Counted from the first letter of the stretch, positions 27,030 through 36,931 are shown. The stretch is DNA of 64,000 nucleotides from Flavobacterium rivuli WB 3.3-2 = DSM 21788 (GCF_000378485.1 NZ_KB899970.1:124001-188000); one strand, 5' to 3'. Made by a program: numbers and translations. The notes: a model not told the origin generated them from the letters alone.

Positions 27030-27533
27030 CTAATACTTTTTGCTGCAATCCGTTTTTTGTTGACTTCTTATACTTTGCATAGAGTCAATAAATATTTTAT
27101 TATGGCGCTTTTCGAATTCAGCATTCATTGTTTCCTCATAGCATAAATCATTAAATTTTTCGCCACCAATTAGCGGTATGCATGTGGATGAGCCATATGC
27201 ATAATCAACCTGTATTCCTTTTTTTAGAAACAATTCTTTTACTTTTTCAACTTCACACATTGTATTCATGTTTCCGTGGTAAAAATAATAAATAAGCTTC
27301 CCGTTTTTGATGTCTTTAACAGCACGTTTCTTTGCGTTTATACATGCTGTGTCAACAACTATTAACCTTTTTTTACTGGCTTTGGCATGTTTAAGTGCGT
27401 TTTCATAATCGTATAAATTATAAGAAATAACTGAGTCGGACACTTTTGTTTCCGGTTTTACATCTTTCTTTTTATCGCATGATGATAATAATATGGTAAT
27501 TATTGAGATAAGGAGTAATAAAAAATTCTTCAT
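27030..27533 (-). CDS. Lipoprotein of unknown function with extra cysteines
   Basis: The start is placed at ATG 27533, where a lipoprotein signal begins (MKNFLLLLISIITILLSSC, lipidated Cys at residue 19); the longer frame adds 25 residues without function. The mature part is lysine-rich and has several cysteines, including DTACINAKK, NTMCEVEKV and SSTCIPLIGG, so disulfides are possible in the periplasm. The order of strands and helices is vaguely like thioredoxin-fold proteins, but there is no CxxC, and I do not assign a function. Confidence 0.7.
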   Translation of the reverse strand: MKNFLLLLISIITILLSSCDKKKDVKPETKVSDSVISYNLYDYENALKHAKASKKRLIVVDTACINAKKRAVKDIKNGKLIYYFYHGNMNTMCEVEKVKELFLKKGIQVDYAYGSSTCIPLIGGEKFNDLCYEETMNAEFEKRHNKIFIDSMQSIRSQQKTDCSKKY

Positions 27534-27576
27534 TGAGAGGTAATTGTTATAAGATGTTAAAATATAAAATTTCTCC

Positions 27577-27615
27577 AAAAAAAAAGCAGCTAAGAAATTT
27601 ATTCTCAACTGCTTT
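27577..27615 (-). terminator. Terminator of the GAF histidine kinase gene
   Basis: A 14-bp stem with two G-T wobbles (AAAGCAGTTGAGAA / TTCTTAGCTGCTTT) is followed by a long T-run on the minus strand. Its second arm is almost the same as that of the terminator at 29053-29085. Confidence 0.85.
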
Positions 27616-27636
27616 CTTTAAAATATATAAGTTTTT

Positions 27637-28956
27637 TTAAACCGGAATATAAATTTTAAACATGGTGCCTTCGTTAGGTTTGCTTTCTGCAGTAATGTAG
27701 CCCTTATGATTTTCTATGATCTTCATTACAATGGCAAGGCCAATGCCCGTGCCTGGCTGCAGATCCCTTGTTTCGAGCCGCTGAAAAAGCTGGAATATCT
27801 TATCTTTATACCTACTGTCAAAGCCAATGCCGTTGTCTCTAAATGTTATTAAGTGGTACTCCTTTTCTTCTGCAATATTTGTTTGGTATTCAACACGTTT
27901 AGTAAGTTCGTAATCAATTGTTATTTCCGGCATAATATCGGGACGCGAAAACTTAAGCGAGTTTGAAAGTAAATTGCAAATAACCTGCCTGAATTGAAAT
28001 GCTATAGCATTAAAATAAGCATTGGTGGTTACGGTTATGTTTGCGTTTAGCTTTCCTGTTTCTTCCTCCAGGTCTTCTATAACATCTTTTACCACGGCTT
28101 TTAAAGAAATCGTGTCATACTGTTTATTTTCGGTAGTACGCGAATAAGCAAGAAGGTCTTTTATAAGGTGGCTCATTCTTGATGATGCCTTACCTATTTT
28201 CATAAAATACTCTCTCCCGGTTTCGCTAAGGTTGTTATATTCCCTGTCGTTAATGAGCGAGGCAAATGTTTGTATTTTGCGCAATGGTTCCTGCAGGTCG
28301 TGGCTGGATATGTAATTAAATGCCTGAAGTTCTTTATTTGCCTTTTCGAGCTGTATCTTCTGGCCTTCAACTTCGGCCACCCTTTCGGCAACTATGTTGT
28401 CAAGGTTTTTTGTGCGCTGCTCCAGCAATTCCCTTTGCAGGTTAAGCTTGTTGTTTGTTTTGCGCAGTTCGAGCAGGTTCATGACCTGTCCGGCAAGTAT
28501 ATTCAGCGCATTTAACTGTGCTTCTGTAAGTTCGCGTGGCTTGTTGTCTATAATGCAGAATGTGCCGAGGCCATAACCGCTGTTAGATACCAGGGGTATG
28601 CCGGCGTAAAATATAACATTAGGGTTTCCGATTACGAGGGGGTTGTTTTTAAAGCGGTCGTCGAGCCGGGAATCGGGTATTATAAATGCCTCGTCAGGAT
28701 TAGTAATAGCATGCGAACAAAACGAATGCTGCCTGTGGGTTTCCTCTGCATCCAGCCCGTGGTGCGATTTAAACCACTGGCGGTCTTTATCTACAAGGCT
28801 TATAAGTGCAATGGGCACATCGCAAATAACAGATGCAAGAGTGGTTATATCCTCATAATCCTTTTCTGTAAGCGAGTCAAGAATATCATAGCTCCTTAAT
28901 TCTTTAAGGCGTTTTTCTTCTTCCTGTGGGTCCTGCCCATAATGCATCGCTTTCAT
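27637..28956 (-). CDS. GAF-domain cytosolic sensor histidine kinase
   Basis: The 439 residues have no signal peptide or membrane helix. A GAF domain (about 30-165; ISLVDKDRQWFKSHHGLD and SFCSHAI) is followed by a coiled coil (about 170-215). The HisKA helix FNYISSHDLQEPLRK carries the phosphorylated His. The ATPase domain has N box VICNLLSNSLKFS, G1 TFRDNGIGFD and G2 PGTGIGLAIVMKI. It resembles phytochrome-like and GAF light- or redox-linked kinases of Bacteroidetes. No response regulator is adjacent. A -7 box only 4 bp upstream suggests that the ATG at 28947 (MHYGQD) may be the true start. Confidence 0.88.
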   Translation of the reverse strand: MKAMHYGQDPQEEEKRLKELRSYDILDSLTEKDYEDITTLASVICDVPIALISLVDKDRQWFKSHHGLDAEETHRQHSFCSHAITNPDEAFIIPDSRLDDRFKNNPLVIGNPNVIFYAGIPLVSNSGYGLGTFCIIDNKPRELTEAQLNALNILAGQVMNLLELRKTNNKLNLQRELLEQRTKNLDNIVAERVAEVEGQKIQLEKANKELQAFNYISSHDLQEPLRKIQTFASLINDREYNNLSETGREYFMKIGKASSRMSHLIKDLLAYSRTTENKQYDTISLKAVVKDVIEDLEEETGKLNANITVTTNAYFNAIAFQFRQVICNLLSNSLKFSRPDIMPEITIDYELTKRVEYQTNIAEEKEYHLITFRDNGIGFDSRYKDKIFQLFQRLETRDLQPGTGIGLAIVMKIIENHKGYITAESKPNEGTMFKIYIPV

Positions 28957-28960
28957 TCAT

Positions 28961-28968
28961 CAAACATA
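28961..28968 (-). promoter_or_regulatory. -7 box of the GAF histidine kinase gene
   Basis: TATGTTTG on the minus strand matches TAnnTTTG. Its closeness to the first ATG implies a nearly leaderless transcript or the start at 28947. Confidence 0.5.
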
Positions 28969-29052
28969 ATAAAAAATAACATTAACTTTTTGCTAAAATT
29001 TAGATTTTAATTATTTTTTAAATAAAATTTTAAGATTGTAAGTGCTTAAAAT

Positions 29053-29085
29053 AAAAAAGCAGCTAAGAAATTTCTAAGCTGCTTT
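29053..29085 (-). terminator. Terminator of the small lipoprotein gene
   Basis: A 15-bp stem with one mismatch (AAAGCAGCTTAGAAA / TTTCTTAGCTGCTTT) and a T-run, 20 nt after the stop codon. Confidence 0.85.
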
Positions 29086-29104
29086 GTTTAAGTTTTTTAA
29101 CCGG

Positions 29105-29257
29105 TTACGCGTTTTGTTTTTTGTTTTCGAGCGTTTTAACCGGGGCATTTACGCTTATTCCGCATCTTTTGCCACGGCAGCCATAATGGTGTGCAGGGCT
29201 GCATGATGCTAATAATACAAGGGCCGCGCCCAAACCTAATAAATACTTCTTTTTCAT
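29105..29257 (-). CDS. Small lipoprotein (50 aa)
   Basis: The start is at ATG 29257 (MKKKYLLGLGAALVLLASC), with lipobox LASC and Cys at residue 19. The mature part is only about 32 residues, with HHYGCRGKRCGI (two more Cys, one His pair) and a basic tail. Similar tiny His/Cys-containing lipoproteins are frequent in Flavobacteria; their function is unknown to me. It has its own promoter and terminator, which supports a real gene. Confidence 0.7.
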   Translation of the reverse strand: MKKKYLLGLGAALVLLASCSPAHHYGCRGKRCGISVNAPVKTLENKKQNA

Positions 29258-29293
29258 AAATATCTTTTCATTTTGTATTTGCATATTATTATA

Positions 29294-29301
29294 CAAACTT
29301 A
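29294..29301 (-). promoter_or_regulatory. -7 box of the small lipoprotein gene
   Basis: TAAGTTTG on the minus strand matches TAnnTTTG, 36 bp before ATG 29257. Confidence 0.5.
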
Positions 29302-29346
29302 ATGCCAAAGTTTTTCAACTAACTGTAAACGTATGTGTTAATGTCT

Positions 29347-30885
29347 TTAAACCCCTTCTGTAAAGCTGCCTTCATTTTGCATTGCCTTAAGCTGTTCCAA
29401 ATAATGGCGCTCGTTGCTCAACCTCGGAATTTTGTGCTGCCCGCCCAGTTTATCCTGTTCTTTAAGCCAGTCATAAAACAACCGAGGCCTTGCTACGTTA
29501 AGCACAAGCGGGTTTAGCGTCATGTTGTTGTAACGCTTGGCCTCATAGTCAGAATTTACCGTTTGCAGCGTTTCGTCCAGTATTTGCCTGAATTTCTCTA
29601 CATCCTGCGGGATGCATTTAAACTCAACGATCCACTCGTGTGCGCCTTTTTGTTTGCCCTCCATAAAAATAGGGGCAACGGTATAATCTATCACTTCGGT
29701 ATGGGTAAGCTCGCAGGCACGGGCAATGGCCTTATCGGTATTTTCTACTATAAGCTCTTCGCCAAAAACATTAATATGGTGTTTAGTCCTGCCGGTAACT
29801 TTTATACGGTACGGATTGATGGATGTAAACCTCACGGTATCGCCTATAAGGTACCGCCACAGGCCGGCATTGGTAGTAATTACCACTGCATAGTTTTTAT
29901 CTTTAACCACCTCAGCAAGCGGAATAACCCTTTGGTTTAGCGTGCCAAAAGTATCCATAGGGATAAACTCGTAAAAAATGCCATAATCCAGCATAAGCAA
30001 TAGCTCGTTGCTGTCGTTGCTGTCCTGTATGGCAAAAAAGCCTTCGGAGGCATTATATATTTCGTAAAATTTAAAATCTTTTTTAGGCAGTATTTTTTTG
30101 TACTGCTCGCGGTAGGGGTCAAAGCTCACGCCGCCATGAAAATACACTTCCAGGTTGGGCCATATTTCGAGCAGGTTACTTTTGCCTGTCTCTTCGAGTA
30201 TGCGGTTAAGCAGCACCATCATCCATGAGGGTACACCTGCAAAACTGGTTACATTTTCGTTTACCGTTTCCTGTACTATAGCGGCCAGTTTGCTTTCCCA
30301 CTCTCCCATAAGCGATACACGGTTGCTTGGGGTACTGCTTAGCTCTGCCCAAAACGGCATATTGTCTATAAGTATGGCAGAGAGGTCGCCAAAAAAGGTG
30401 TTGTTATCTTCATACAGTTGCTTGCTGCCGCCCAGCCTTAAACTTTTTCCGGTAAACAATTGCGAGTCTTCGTTATTGTTAAGGTACAGGCACAGCAGGT
30501 CTTTACTGCCGGCATAATGGCAATCTTCCAGCGCTTCGGGGCTTACGGGTATAAACTTGCTTTTAGCATTAGTAGTACCGCTGCTTTTTGCAAACCATTT
30601 TATACTTGTGGGCCAAAAAACGTTTTGTTCGCCGGTGCGTGTCTGTTCTATAAGCGGCTCCAGGTCTTCGTAAGTAGAAACCGGAACCCTTTGCGAAAAT
30701 GTAGTGTAACTTTTTATCGACTCAAAACCATATTTTTTACCAATGGTTGTATTCTCTGCTATTTGCAACAGGTTGTGCAACAGCTCTTCCTGTACCTCGT
30801 TAGGGTATTTCATGAACAATTCTATCTGGTGGATACGCTTTTTAAGTATCCACGATGCTATCGAATTGATTATAGGCAAACCCAT
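29347..30885 (-). CDS. GH3-family protein (acyl-adenylate/amido-synthetase fold)
   Basis: The 512-residue protein is full length for the GH3 family, named after plant auxin-conjugating enzymes that adenylate a carboxylate and join it to an amine. The ATP-binding stretch FAKSSGTTNAKSKFIPVS lies near residues 98-115; later family motifs include YNASEGFFAIQDS and WRYLIGDTVRFT. It is common in Bacteroidetes, where its substrate is not known. It is divergent from the DUF2797 gene with only 40 bp between the start codons. Confidence 0.9.
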   Translation of the reverse strand: MGLPIINSIASWILKKRIHQIELFMKYPNEVQEELLHNLLQIAENTTIGKKYGFESIKSYTTFSQRVPVSTYEDLEPLIEQTRTGEQNVFWPTSIKWFAKSSGTTNAKSKFIPVSPEALEDCHYAGSKDLLCLYLNNNEDSQLFTGKSLRLGGSKQLYEDNNTFFGDLSAILIDNMPFWAELSSTPSNRVSLMGEWESKLAAIVQETVNENVTSFAGVPSWMMVLLNRILEETGKSNLLEIWPNLEVYFHGGVSFDPYREQYKKILPKKDFKFYEIYNASEGFFAIQDSNDSNELLLMLDYGIFYEFIPMDTFGTLNQRVIPLAEVVKDKNYAVVITTNAGLWRYLIGDTVRFTSINPYRIKVTGRTKHHINVFGEELIVENTDKAIARACELTHTEVIDYTVAPIFMEGKQKGAHEWIVEFKCIPQDVEKFRQILDETLQTVNSDYEAKRYNNMTLNPLVLNVARPRLFYDWLKEQDKLGGQHKIPRLSNERHYLEQLKAMQNEGSFTEGV

Positions 30886-30892
30886 ATTTTAC

Positions 30893-30900
30893 TATCTTTA
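30893..30900 (+). promoter_or_regulatory. Weak -7 box of the DUF2797 gene
   Basis: TATCTTTA differs from TAnnTTTG at the last base and lies 26 bp before ATG 30926. Confidence 0.35.
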
Positions 30901-30925
30901 TGCCATAAAAATACTGAATTTTTTC

Positions 30926-31720
30926 ATGCAATACGAAGGCGTACTCACAAAAATGCAAACAGAGGCGGGCAGCCCCATACAATATTATCTTGTTTTCGAG
31001 AACAGTTTCCTGCACGTTAACCAACTCCTGGGCAAACCTTTCGAAATTAATTTTATGGGCTACAGTTGTACCAACTGCAATAAGAAGAAAAAGATTTACC
31101 GTATGGGTTTTTGCTACGATTGCTTTTACAGTATCCCATCGGCAGGGGACTGGATCATGCGCCCGGAGCTTAGTACAGCCCATTTGGGTGTTGCCGACCG
31201 TGACCTTGCTTATGAGGAGCGTGTGCAATTGCAACCCCATGTGGTTTACCTGGCATCGAGCAGCGACCTAAAAGTAGGGGTAACCCGAAAAACGCAGGTA
31301 CCTACCCGATGGATAGACCAGGGGGCAAGCTACGCCACACCGCTTGTAGAAGTGCCCAACCGTTACCTTGCCGGTATTACAGAGGTTGCCCTTAAAAACC
31401 ACTTCTCTGACAAGATTAACTGGAAGAAGATGCTCCTTAACGATGTTGCGCCAACAGACCTTATTGCGCGCCGTAATGAGGCCAGTTACCTGTTGCCCGA
31501 TGAAGTGCAGGAATATTTTGAAACTACTCCCGAGAAATTATATACATTAGAATATCCGGTCCTGGAATATCCTAAAAAAATAAGCAGCCTTAACCTAAGC
31601 ACTACACCTACTTATAGCGGTGTACTTACAGGTATAAAAGGGCAATACCTTATTTTTGAAGATGGCACCGTGTTTAATGTGCGCTCTTATGAAGGTTTTG
31701 TAGTGCAGATTAATGTGTGA
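30926..31720 (+). CDS. DUF2797 family protein with zinc-ribbon-like cysteines
   Basis: I place the start at ATG 30926 (MQYEGVLTKMQTEAGSP); the longer frame runs back into the divergent GH3 gene. The 264-residue protein has a Cys cluster CTNCNKKKKIYRMGFCYDCF (about residues 50-69), probably a zinc ribbon. VYLASSSDLKVGVTRKTQVP and IDQGASYA follow and resemble a GIY-YIG-like beta strand pattern (KVGVTR). A nuclease or nucleic-acid-binding role is only a guess. Confidence 0.85.
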   Translation: MQYEGVLTKMQTEAGSPIQYYLVFENSFLHVNQLLGKPFEINFMGYSCTNCNKKKKIYRMGFCYDCFYSIPSAGDWIMRPELSTAHLGVADRDLAYEERVQLQPHVVYLASSSDLKVGVTRKTQVPTRWIDQGASYATPLVEVPNRYLAGITEVALKNHFSDKINWKKMLLNDVAPTDLIARRNEASYLLPDEVQEYFETTPEKLYTLEYPVLEYPKKISSLNLSTTPTYSGVLTGIKGQYLIFEDGTVFNVRSYEGFVVQINV

Positions 31721-32177
31721 TGATTTATAATGCAACTGTGTTTATTAAGGTTGAGTGAAGCTTTTCCCCTCTTGAGAGGGGTTAGGGGTGTGTTGTGTTT
31801 AAAGTGGTTTACTGCCAGTAGATTATGCTATCTTTAATTATTTTATTCTTCTTTTGTCTTGAAACAAAAGAAGCAATCCCGATAGCTATCGGGACAAGGC
31901 TCTAACTTCTTATGCTACAAATTATAAGCTTTGGCTAAATCATTTGAACTCGCTGCGCTCAAACAGCAAGTGATTCTTAACGCCTCAACTTATAATTTGC
32001 TTAACGCAACAAAGTTTTAGGCCTTAGCTTCACTCACAGTTGCTCACTTTATGGCAAAAACACAGATTAATTTAAAAGTTGGATTCAGACAATTGTTATC
32101 AAGAGAGTGGCAGCTGCATTTCTGCCGAATTACGGATCTTAAAATCTTTGTGCATCTTTTAAAATAATCTACAAAAC
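31721..32177. repeat. Gene-free stretch of intergenic palindromic repeats
   Basis: No coding frame is supported here. Short repeats include CCCCTC / GAGGGG at 31767-31781 followed by TTAGGGGTG; a hairpin TTCTTTTGT / ACAAAAGAA at 31849-31872; and the perfect 18-bp palindrome TCCCGATAGCTATCGGGA at 31877-31894, which seems inserted into the preceding element. CTCGCTGCGCTCAAACAG lies at about 31950-31967. From memory, such elements recur between genes in flavobacterial genomes. Confidence 0.6.
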
Positions 32178-32214
32178 AAAACACCCACCAGATACTGAAT
32201 CTGATGGGTGTTTT
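32178..32214 (-). terminator. Terminator of the AsmA-like gene
   Basis: A 15-bp stem with one G-T wobble (AAACACCCATCAGAT / ATCTGGTGGGTGTTT) with a 5-nt loop, then TTTTG on the minus strand. Confidence 0.9.
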
Positions 32215-32254
32215 ATATTGAGTAAGTCCGCTTTCTGCGGCTGATAACTGAATA

Positions 32255-34942
32255 CTACTCTTTCTTATCCTTCTTTTTAAACAGGTTATTAACGGCGTTT
32301 TTAACGGTAGTTTTAGCTGCTTCCTCTGCCTGCTGTTTTACTTCGGCATTGGTTTTAGGGGTGGTAGTTTTTGTAGTATCGGTAGTGGCTCCATTATTTT
32401 TTGTGGCCCCTTTAATCAGGTTGCCTAAAAGTTCTTTGCCTTTATCTGTAGCCTGGTTTACATACTTGTCTTTTTGTTGCTGTACAAGTTGTGTGGTAAG
32501 GCTGGTAACCGACTTAGAAAGGTCGGTGCTTACTTTAGGGTTCTGGAAAGTACCCGTAATAACCGCATTAACCGGGATACTTATTTTACTGCCATCCGTT
32601 TTTAATGTGGCAAGCAGTTTAGTTACATCGCTGCCCAGATACTTAGCAGGAACATCAAAGCCTACATTGTAGTTCATAACCTGGTCAAAGCCATGCGTTC
32701 CCTGTATCTTTACATCTATATCCTGGTATTTAATGTTGAAAGGCTGAATGTTAACCTTACCATCGTTAAACGTAAGATTTATCTTTTGGTTCAGGTTTAT
32801 TTTAGAAGGGTCAAGGAATTTAACGTTGGTAGTCAACGCTGTAAGTACCTTAGATTTTGCAGTATTGATAACCGTATTGGCTAATGAACCTGCAAGGTCG
32901 CCCGTAAGCGATTTCATATCGGGGGTCATTTCTTTAGCGTCAAGGTTACCTGCTACATTAATAGTGCTGCTAAATTTACCTGTTATAACATCGGCAATTG
33001 GTGCGATAGACTTAAGCATTTCAAGCTGCGTGAATGACTGCGTTATATCAAGGCTGTTAAGGTTAAGCCCCATGTTGAATTTAGGCGTAGCACTTTTTGT
33101 AGATACATTACCATTAAAACCAATGTTACCACCAAATATTGAAGTCTTTACATTTTGCAATGCCACAGCCTCATCTTTAATGATCATCTTGCCCGAAACA
33201 TCGGTAAGGTTAAGGTTGTCATATACCACACTGTTAGCTTTTGCAGTGATGGTACAATCTAAAAACGCAGGAATTTTAACGGCGTTAGAGGTTGTTGTTT
33301 TCTTTGTTTCTGTTTTGGTGGTTGCTTCTTTAGACTCGCTTGTTGTTTCGGTCGTAGTAGTCTTAACAGGCGCCGGAGCCATAAAATCAGCAACAATAAG
33401 CTTGTTAGAGTTCATGTTAAAGTTACCCTGCAACGTTTGGTCTTTAAAAATAAAACCATAAAAATTATCAAGAGTACCGGTAATAGCAATATCCGATCCT
33501 CCTGTTTTAGCATCAAAACGGCTCAGGTTTACACGGTTTGGGTTAAACTGTACATCGGCCTGGCTGATAACAAAAGGATGGGCAAAACCGTCTACCTTAT
33601 AATTAAATCCGCTAAGGCTAATGTTACCCTTATTCTGTATTTTCTCGTAAGCTTTTGCATCTACGGCAGCCATGTCAAATTTAGTTTCTACATCTGCCCT
33701 TAATATACCTGTAAGCGGAATATCCATTTTCACAGGATACGCCTTAGATACATTTGCAAGGTTAATAATACCTTTTAGCCTGGCATCTACCAACGGATTT
33801 TCGATGATATTACGAATGTTTGCGCTGGCATCAAAAACATCCTGGTCTATTTTAAACGACAGTTTATCAATATTTACATAGGTATCATTAAGCACACCGG
33901 TTTCATTGATGATCTTAGTGTCAATAACGATCTTCTCAACCGATTTTGGCAGGTCGGGATATTTAAATGAGGCATTGTTTGATGCAAATGCAATGTTGAA
34001 TTTTGGTACGCTGTTATCGCCGTTAAGCCCGTTTACCTTGCCTTTTATGGTAAAATCGCCTTCGGTCTTTACATTGGCAATACTGCCTGAATAGGCTTCC
34101 GGTATTAACCCTAAAAAATTTTTAAACGATGATGTAGGGGTAAAGAAGGTAAGGTCTATTTGCTGGCCTGCTTCCTGAATGGCCACGCTGCCATCAAACT
34201 CTAAAGGTAACTGGTTTATAAAAGCCTTGTTCTCTTTAAAGGTGTAAATACTTTTGTCCAGGTCCATGCCTAAAACAGCATCAAGCTTAAGTTTCACGGC
34301 ACGCATGTAGTTGGTCTTGTCCATATCCATAGTAAGGGTAGCTGTGGTATGGGTATCAAGATCCAGTTTATTAGCGGCAAAATTTCCTTTACCGGTATGG
34401 TTCAGGCTGTCTATAACCACTTTTATTTTAGAACGCTCATCATAATATTTAAATCGCAGGTTTTGCACGTCATAATTCTGAATGCTTAATGCAAACGGCT
34501 TGCTCGGCTCTGTGGTAGCAGGCTGGTTAGGGTCGCCTTTAAGGGCAATATCAAAATTACCCACGCCATCTTTATTAAACAGGATGTTTACAAGCCCGTT
34601 TTTAGTGCTTATAGACTCAAGGTTCATGGTTTCGCCCTCTTTTTTAAAGAGTTCTTTAACCGACATATTAAGGTTTAGCTCGCCCATGTATACCAGCGTA
34701 TCTCCGGCAAAAGGCGCTTTGTTAATAACGCTTAACTTATCTATGGTTACACTTGCTTTAGGGAAACTTTTAAACAGGCTAAGGCTAACATCTTCAAACG
34801 CTACGGTAGCATCTACCTGGTTATTGATAGCCTTAACTACCATGCTTTTTATTTTGTCTTTAAACAGGAACGGCGCGGCGGCCAGTGCAATGATGATGAC
34901 AAGCAAAACAATACCTGTCCACTTCAGGATCTTTTTAACCAT
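32255..34942 (-). CDS. AsmA-like envelope protein
   Basis: The 895 residues begin with a membrane anchor (about 6-27, WTGIVLLVIIIALAAAPFLF). A long beta-rich periplasmic part with the AsmA N-terminal pattern (VAFEDVSLSLFKSFPKASVTIDKL) follows. A Thr/Glu/Lys-rich linker (TTTETTSESKEATTKTE) lies near 540, and the C-terminus is Lys/Thr-rich (KTTTPKTNAEVK). AsmA/YhdP-type proteins bridge inner and outer membranes and are linked to lipid transport or outer-membrane homeostasis. A second related protein lies at 52402-53967. It is convergent with DUF2797 across the repeat-filled gap. Confidence 0.88.
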   Translation of the reverse strand: MVKKILKWTGIVLLVIIIALAAAPFLFKDKIKSMVVKAINNQVDATVAFEDVSLSLFKSFPKASVTIDKLSVINKAPFAGDTLVYMGELNLNMSVKELFKKEGETMNLESISTKNGLVNILFNKDGVGNFDIALKGDPNQPATTEPSKPFALSIQNYDVQNLRFKYYDERSKIKVVIDSLNHTGKGNFAANKLDLDTHTTATLTMDMDKTNYMRAVKLKLDAVLGMDLDKSIYTFKENKAFINQLPLEFDGSVAIQEAGQQIDLTFFTPTSSFKNFLGLIPEAYSGSIANVKTEGDFTIKGKVNGLNGDNSVPKFNIAFASNNASFKYPDLPKSVEKIVIDTKIINETGVLNDTYVNIDKLSFKIDQDVFDASANIRNIIENPLVDARLKGIINLANVSKAYPVKMDIPLTGILRADVETKFDMAAVDAKAYEKIQNKGNISLSGFNYKVDGFAHPFVISQADVQFNPNRVNLSRFDAKTGGSDIAITGTLDNFYGFIFKDQTLQGNFNMNSNKLIVADFMAPAPVKTTTTETTSESKEATTKTETKKTTTSNAVKIPAFLDCTITAKANSVVYDNLNLTDVSGKMIIKDEAVALQNVKTSIFGGNIGFNGNVSTKSATPKFNMGLNLNSLDITQSFTQLEMLKSIAPIADVITGKFSSTINVAGNLDAKEMTPDMKSLTGDLAGSLANTVINTAKSKVLTALTTNVKFLDPSKINLNQKINLTFNDGKVNIQPFNIKYQDIDVKIQGTHGFDQVMNYNVGFDVPAKYLGSDVTKLLATLKTDGSKISIPVNAVITGTFQNPKVSTDLSKSVTSLTTQLVQQQKDKYVNQATDKGKELLGNLIKGATKNNGATTDTTKTTTPKTNAEVKQQAEEAAKTTVKNAVNNLFKKKDKKE

Positions 34943-34998
34943 AGTATTCTTAATTTACGACTAAGGTACTACTTTTAGCCGCCCTGTACAAAAGGTAT

Positions 34999-36789
34999 TT
35001 ATCTAATATTTATTTCAAAAGGCATCATGGCCTGTGTACCTTTAAGTTTGGTAACACGCCTTATGCGCTCTATCATCTGGTAGTTTTCTGCGCCCACTTC
35101 TTCCTTAATAAAAGACTCTCTTGACTGTGCAAAAGGCAAACCTGTAAGGCTGCTTAAAAACTTATCAAAAGTCCTTTCATATTCAGGATAGTTTTTTGTG
35201 CTGTAATCTGTGGTCTTGCCCAGTTTTGCAGCATATTTTATGGCATCATCCAGTCCGCCTATTTCGTCTACAAGCCCGTTTTTAAGAGCGTCGTTACCCG
35301 TCCATACACGCCCCTGGGCAATAGCATCTACCGCTTCTGGAGTCATGTTACGGCCTTTAGCCACACGGCTTACAAAAGTGGTGTAAATATGCTCTACACC
35401 CTGTTGTATTATTTCGCGGGTATTGTCTTTAAGGGGAGTAAACATGCTGTAACCCGATGCATTGCCATGTGTACTAACCTCTTCTGTGTGAATACCAAGG
35501 TTGTTAGACAGTTTAGTAAGGTTAGGCAGTACACCAAACACACCTATAGAACCTGTAATGGTGGTAGGCTCTGCAAAGATCCTGTTTGCATTACACGAAA
35601 TATAGTACCCGCCAGATGCTGCGTAATTACCCATAGAAACTACAATTGGCTTTTTCTTTTTGGCAAGCTCTATATCCCTCCATATAATATCAGATGTTAG
35701 TGCGCTGCCCCCCGGAGAGTCTACACGCAATACTATAGATTTTACATCTTCATCTTCAACAGCTGCCTGCAACGCTGTGCGCAAAGCACCTTCGCCTATA
35801 ATGTTTACATCGCCTTCGCCACCGGCAATTTCGCCCTGTGCGTATATAACGGCAATCCTGTCTTTAGCATCACTGGCTTTACTGTCCATCTCTGCAGCGC
35901 TCACATAATCAAGAATGTCAACAGTATTGTATTCTTCGTCTTTACCTACTTTAAGTGCTTTTTTTATACCGGCAACGTACTCATCTTCATAACCTACTTT
36001 ATCAATAAGTTTTTTGGCTTTAGCCATTTCAGGAGTGCGCGCACTAAGGTTCTCAGCAATGCTGTTAAGGCTGTCTACCGGTATGTTACGGCTTTTAGAA
36101 ATGTCTGTAACTACAGACCCCCATACCGATGTAAGCAATTGTGTGATTTGCTCCCTGTTTGCAGGGCTCATTTCATTCGCAAGAAAAGGCTCTACAGCGC
36201 TTTTGTATTTACCGTGGCGTATAACTTCCATGGTAATACCCGTTTTTTCCTGAAGGTCCTTGTAGAACATTACTTCGCTCGACAGGCCTTTAAACTCAAA
36301 ATCACCTACCGGGTTAAGGTACAGTGTATCGGCTACAGAGTTTAGGTAGTAAGTACCCTGGGTGTAGGTGTCAGAATAAGCTACAATAAACTTTTTCGAT
36401 GTTTTAAAATCGTCCAGCTTATCTCTAAGGGCTTTGCTTTGTGCCATGCCCAGGCCGGTTGTACCATTGGTAATGGTAATTCCTTTTATCCTGTCGTCTT
36501 TTTTTGCTGCGTCTATGGCGTTAAGCACATCTGTAAGGCCTTCTTTAGGCTCAGAGTTTAGCATTGCAAAATCTGTATAGGTAAAATTACCGGCATAGTC
36601 GTTAGTTACCTTAGTAAGGTCGAGCTCTATTACCGAGTTGTCTTTAACCTCGACTATGTTTTTATTGCCACCACCGCCACTACCGGCAGCTGCCGCGGCA
36701 ACCCCTATAACAATTATTAATATAAAAGATAAAAACCCAAAGAGGAATAACCCTACCACTGTTGCCAGCACGCTTTTAAAAAAATTCAT
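34999..36789 (-). CDS. sppA: Signal peptide peptidase SppA, 67-kDa (long) type
   Basis: The start is at ATG 36789 ([19 protein letters not shown]), just before the single membrane anchor (about 8-32); the longer frame adds 27 residues. Two tandem S49 domains follow. The first supplies the Lys of the Ser-Lys dyad (region [17 protein letters not shown]); the second has VDSPGGSAL and the nucleophile Ser in [10 protein letters not shown]. The 596-residue length fits the long SppA. It degrades cleaved signal peptides in the membrane. Its promoter has a good -7 box, and it is divergent from folK. Confidence 0.94.
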   Translation of the reverse strand: MNFFKSVLATVVGLFLFGFLSFILIIVIGVAAAAAGSGGGGNKNIVEVKDNSVIELDLTKVTNDYAGNFTYTDFAMLNSEPKEGLTDVLNAIDAAKKDDRIKGITITNGTTGLGMAQSKALRDKLDDFKTSKKFIVAYSDTYTQGTYYLNSVADTLYLNPVGDFEFKGLSSEVMFYKDLQEKTGITMEVIRHGKYKSAVEPFLANEMSPANREQITQLLTSVWGSVVTDISKSRNIPVDSLNSIAENLSARTPEMAKAKKLIDKVGYEDEYVAGIKKALKVGKDEEYNTVDILDYVSAAEMDSKASDAKDRIAVIYAQGEIAGGEGDVNIIGEGALRTALQAAVEDEDVKSIVLRVDSPGGSALTSDIIWRDIELAKKKKPIVVSMGNYAASGGYYISCNANRIFAEPTTITGSIGVFGVLPNLTKLSNNLGIHTEEVSTHGNASGYSMFTPLKDNTREIIQQGVEHIYTTFVSRVAKGRNMTPEAVDAIAQGRVWTGNDALKNGLVDEIGGLDDAIKYAAKLGKTTDYSTKNYPEYERTFDKFLSSLTGLPFAQSRESFIKEEVGAENYQMIERIRRVTKLKGTQAMMPFEINIR

Positions 36790-36821
36790 GGTACTAAAAT
36801 TTGATTTCTCATAATAGGTAG

Positions 36822-36829
36822 CAAAAATA
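36822..36829 (-). promoter_or_regulatory. -7 box of sppA
   Basis: TATTTTTG on the minus strand matches TAnnTTTG, 32 bp before ATG 36789. Confidence 0.55.
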
Positions 36830-36931
36830 CATGATATGTTACAGATGCGCTGCTTTAAATTTATTAACACTATGCCAATAATTTCATTAAGGGCTTAAAC
36901 GGCACCAAAATGTTTGCTTACTTTGCAGCCT

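Noticed and set aside
27577..29085. Twenty bases shared by the terminators at 27577-27615 and 29053-29085 as a mobile repeat
   Set aside because: Both are ordinary terminator stems with T-runs at gene ends; the similarity can be explained by convergence or local duplication.
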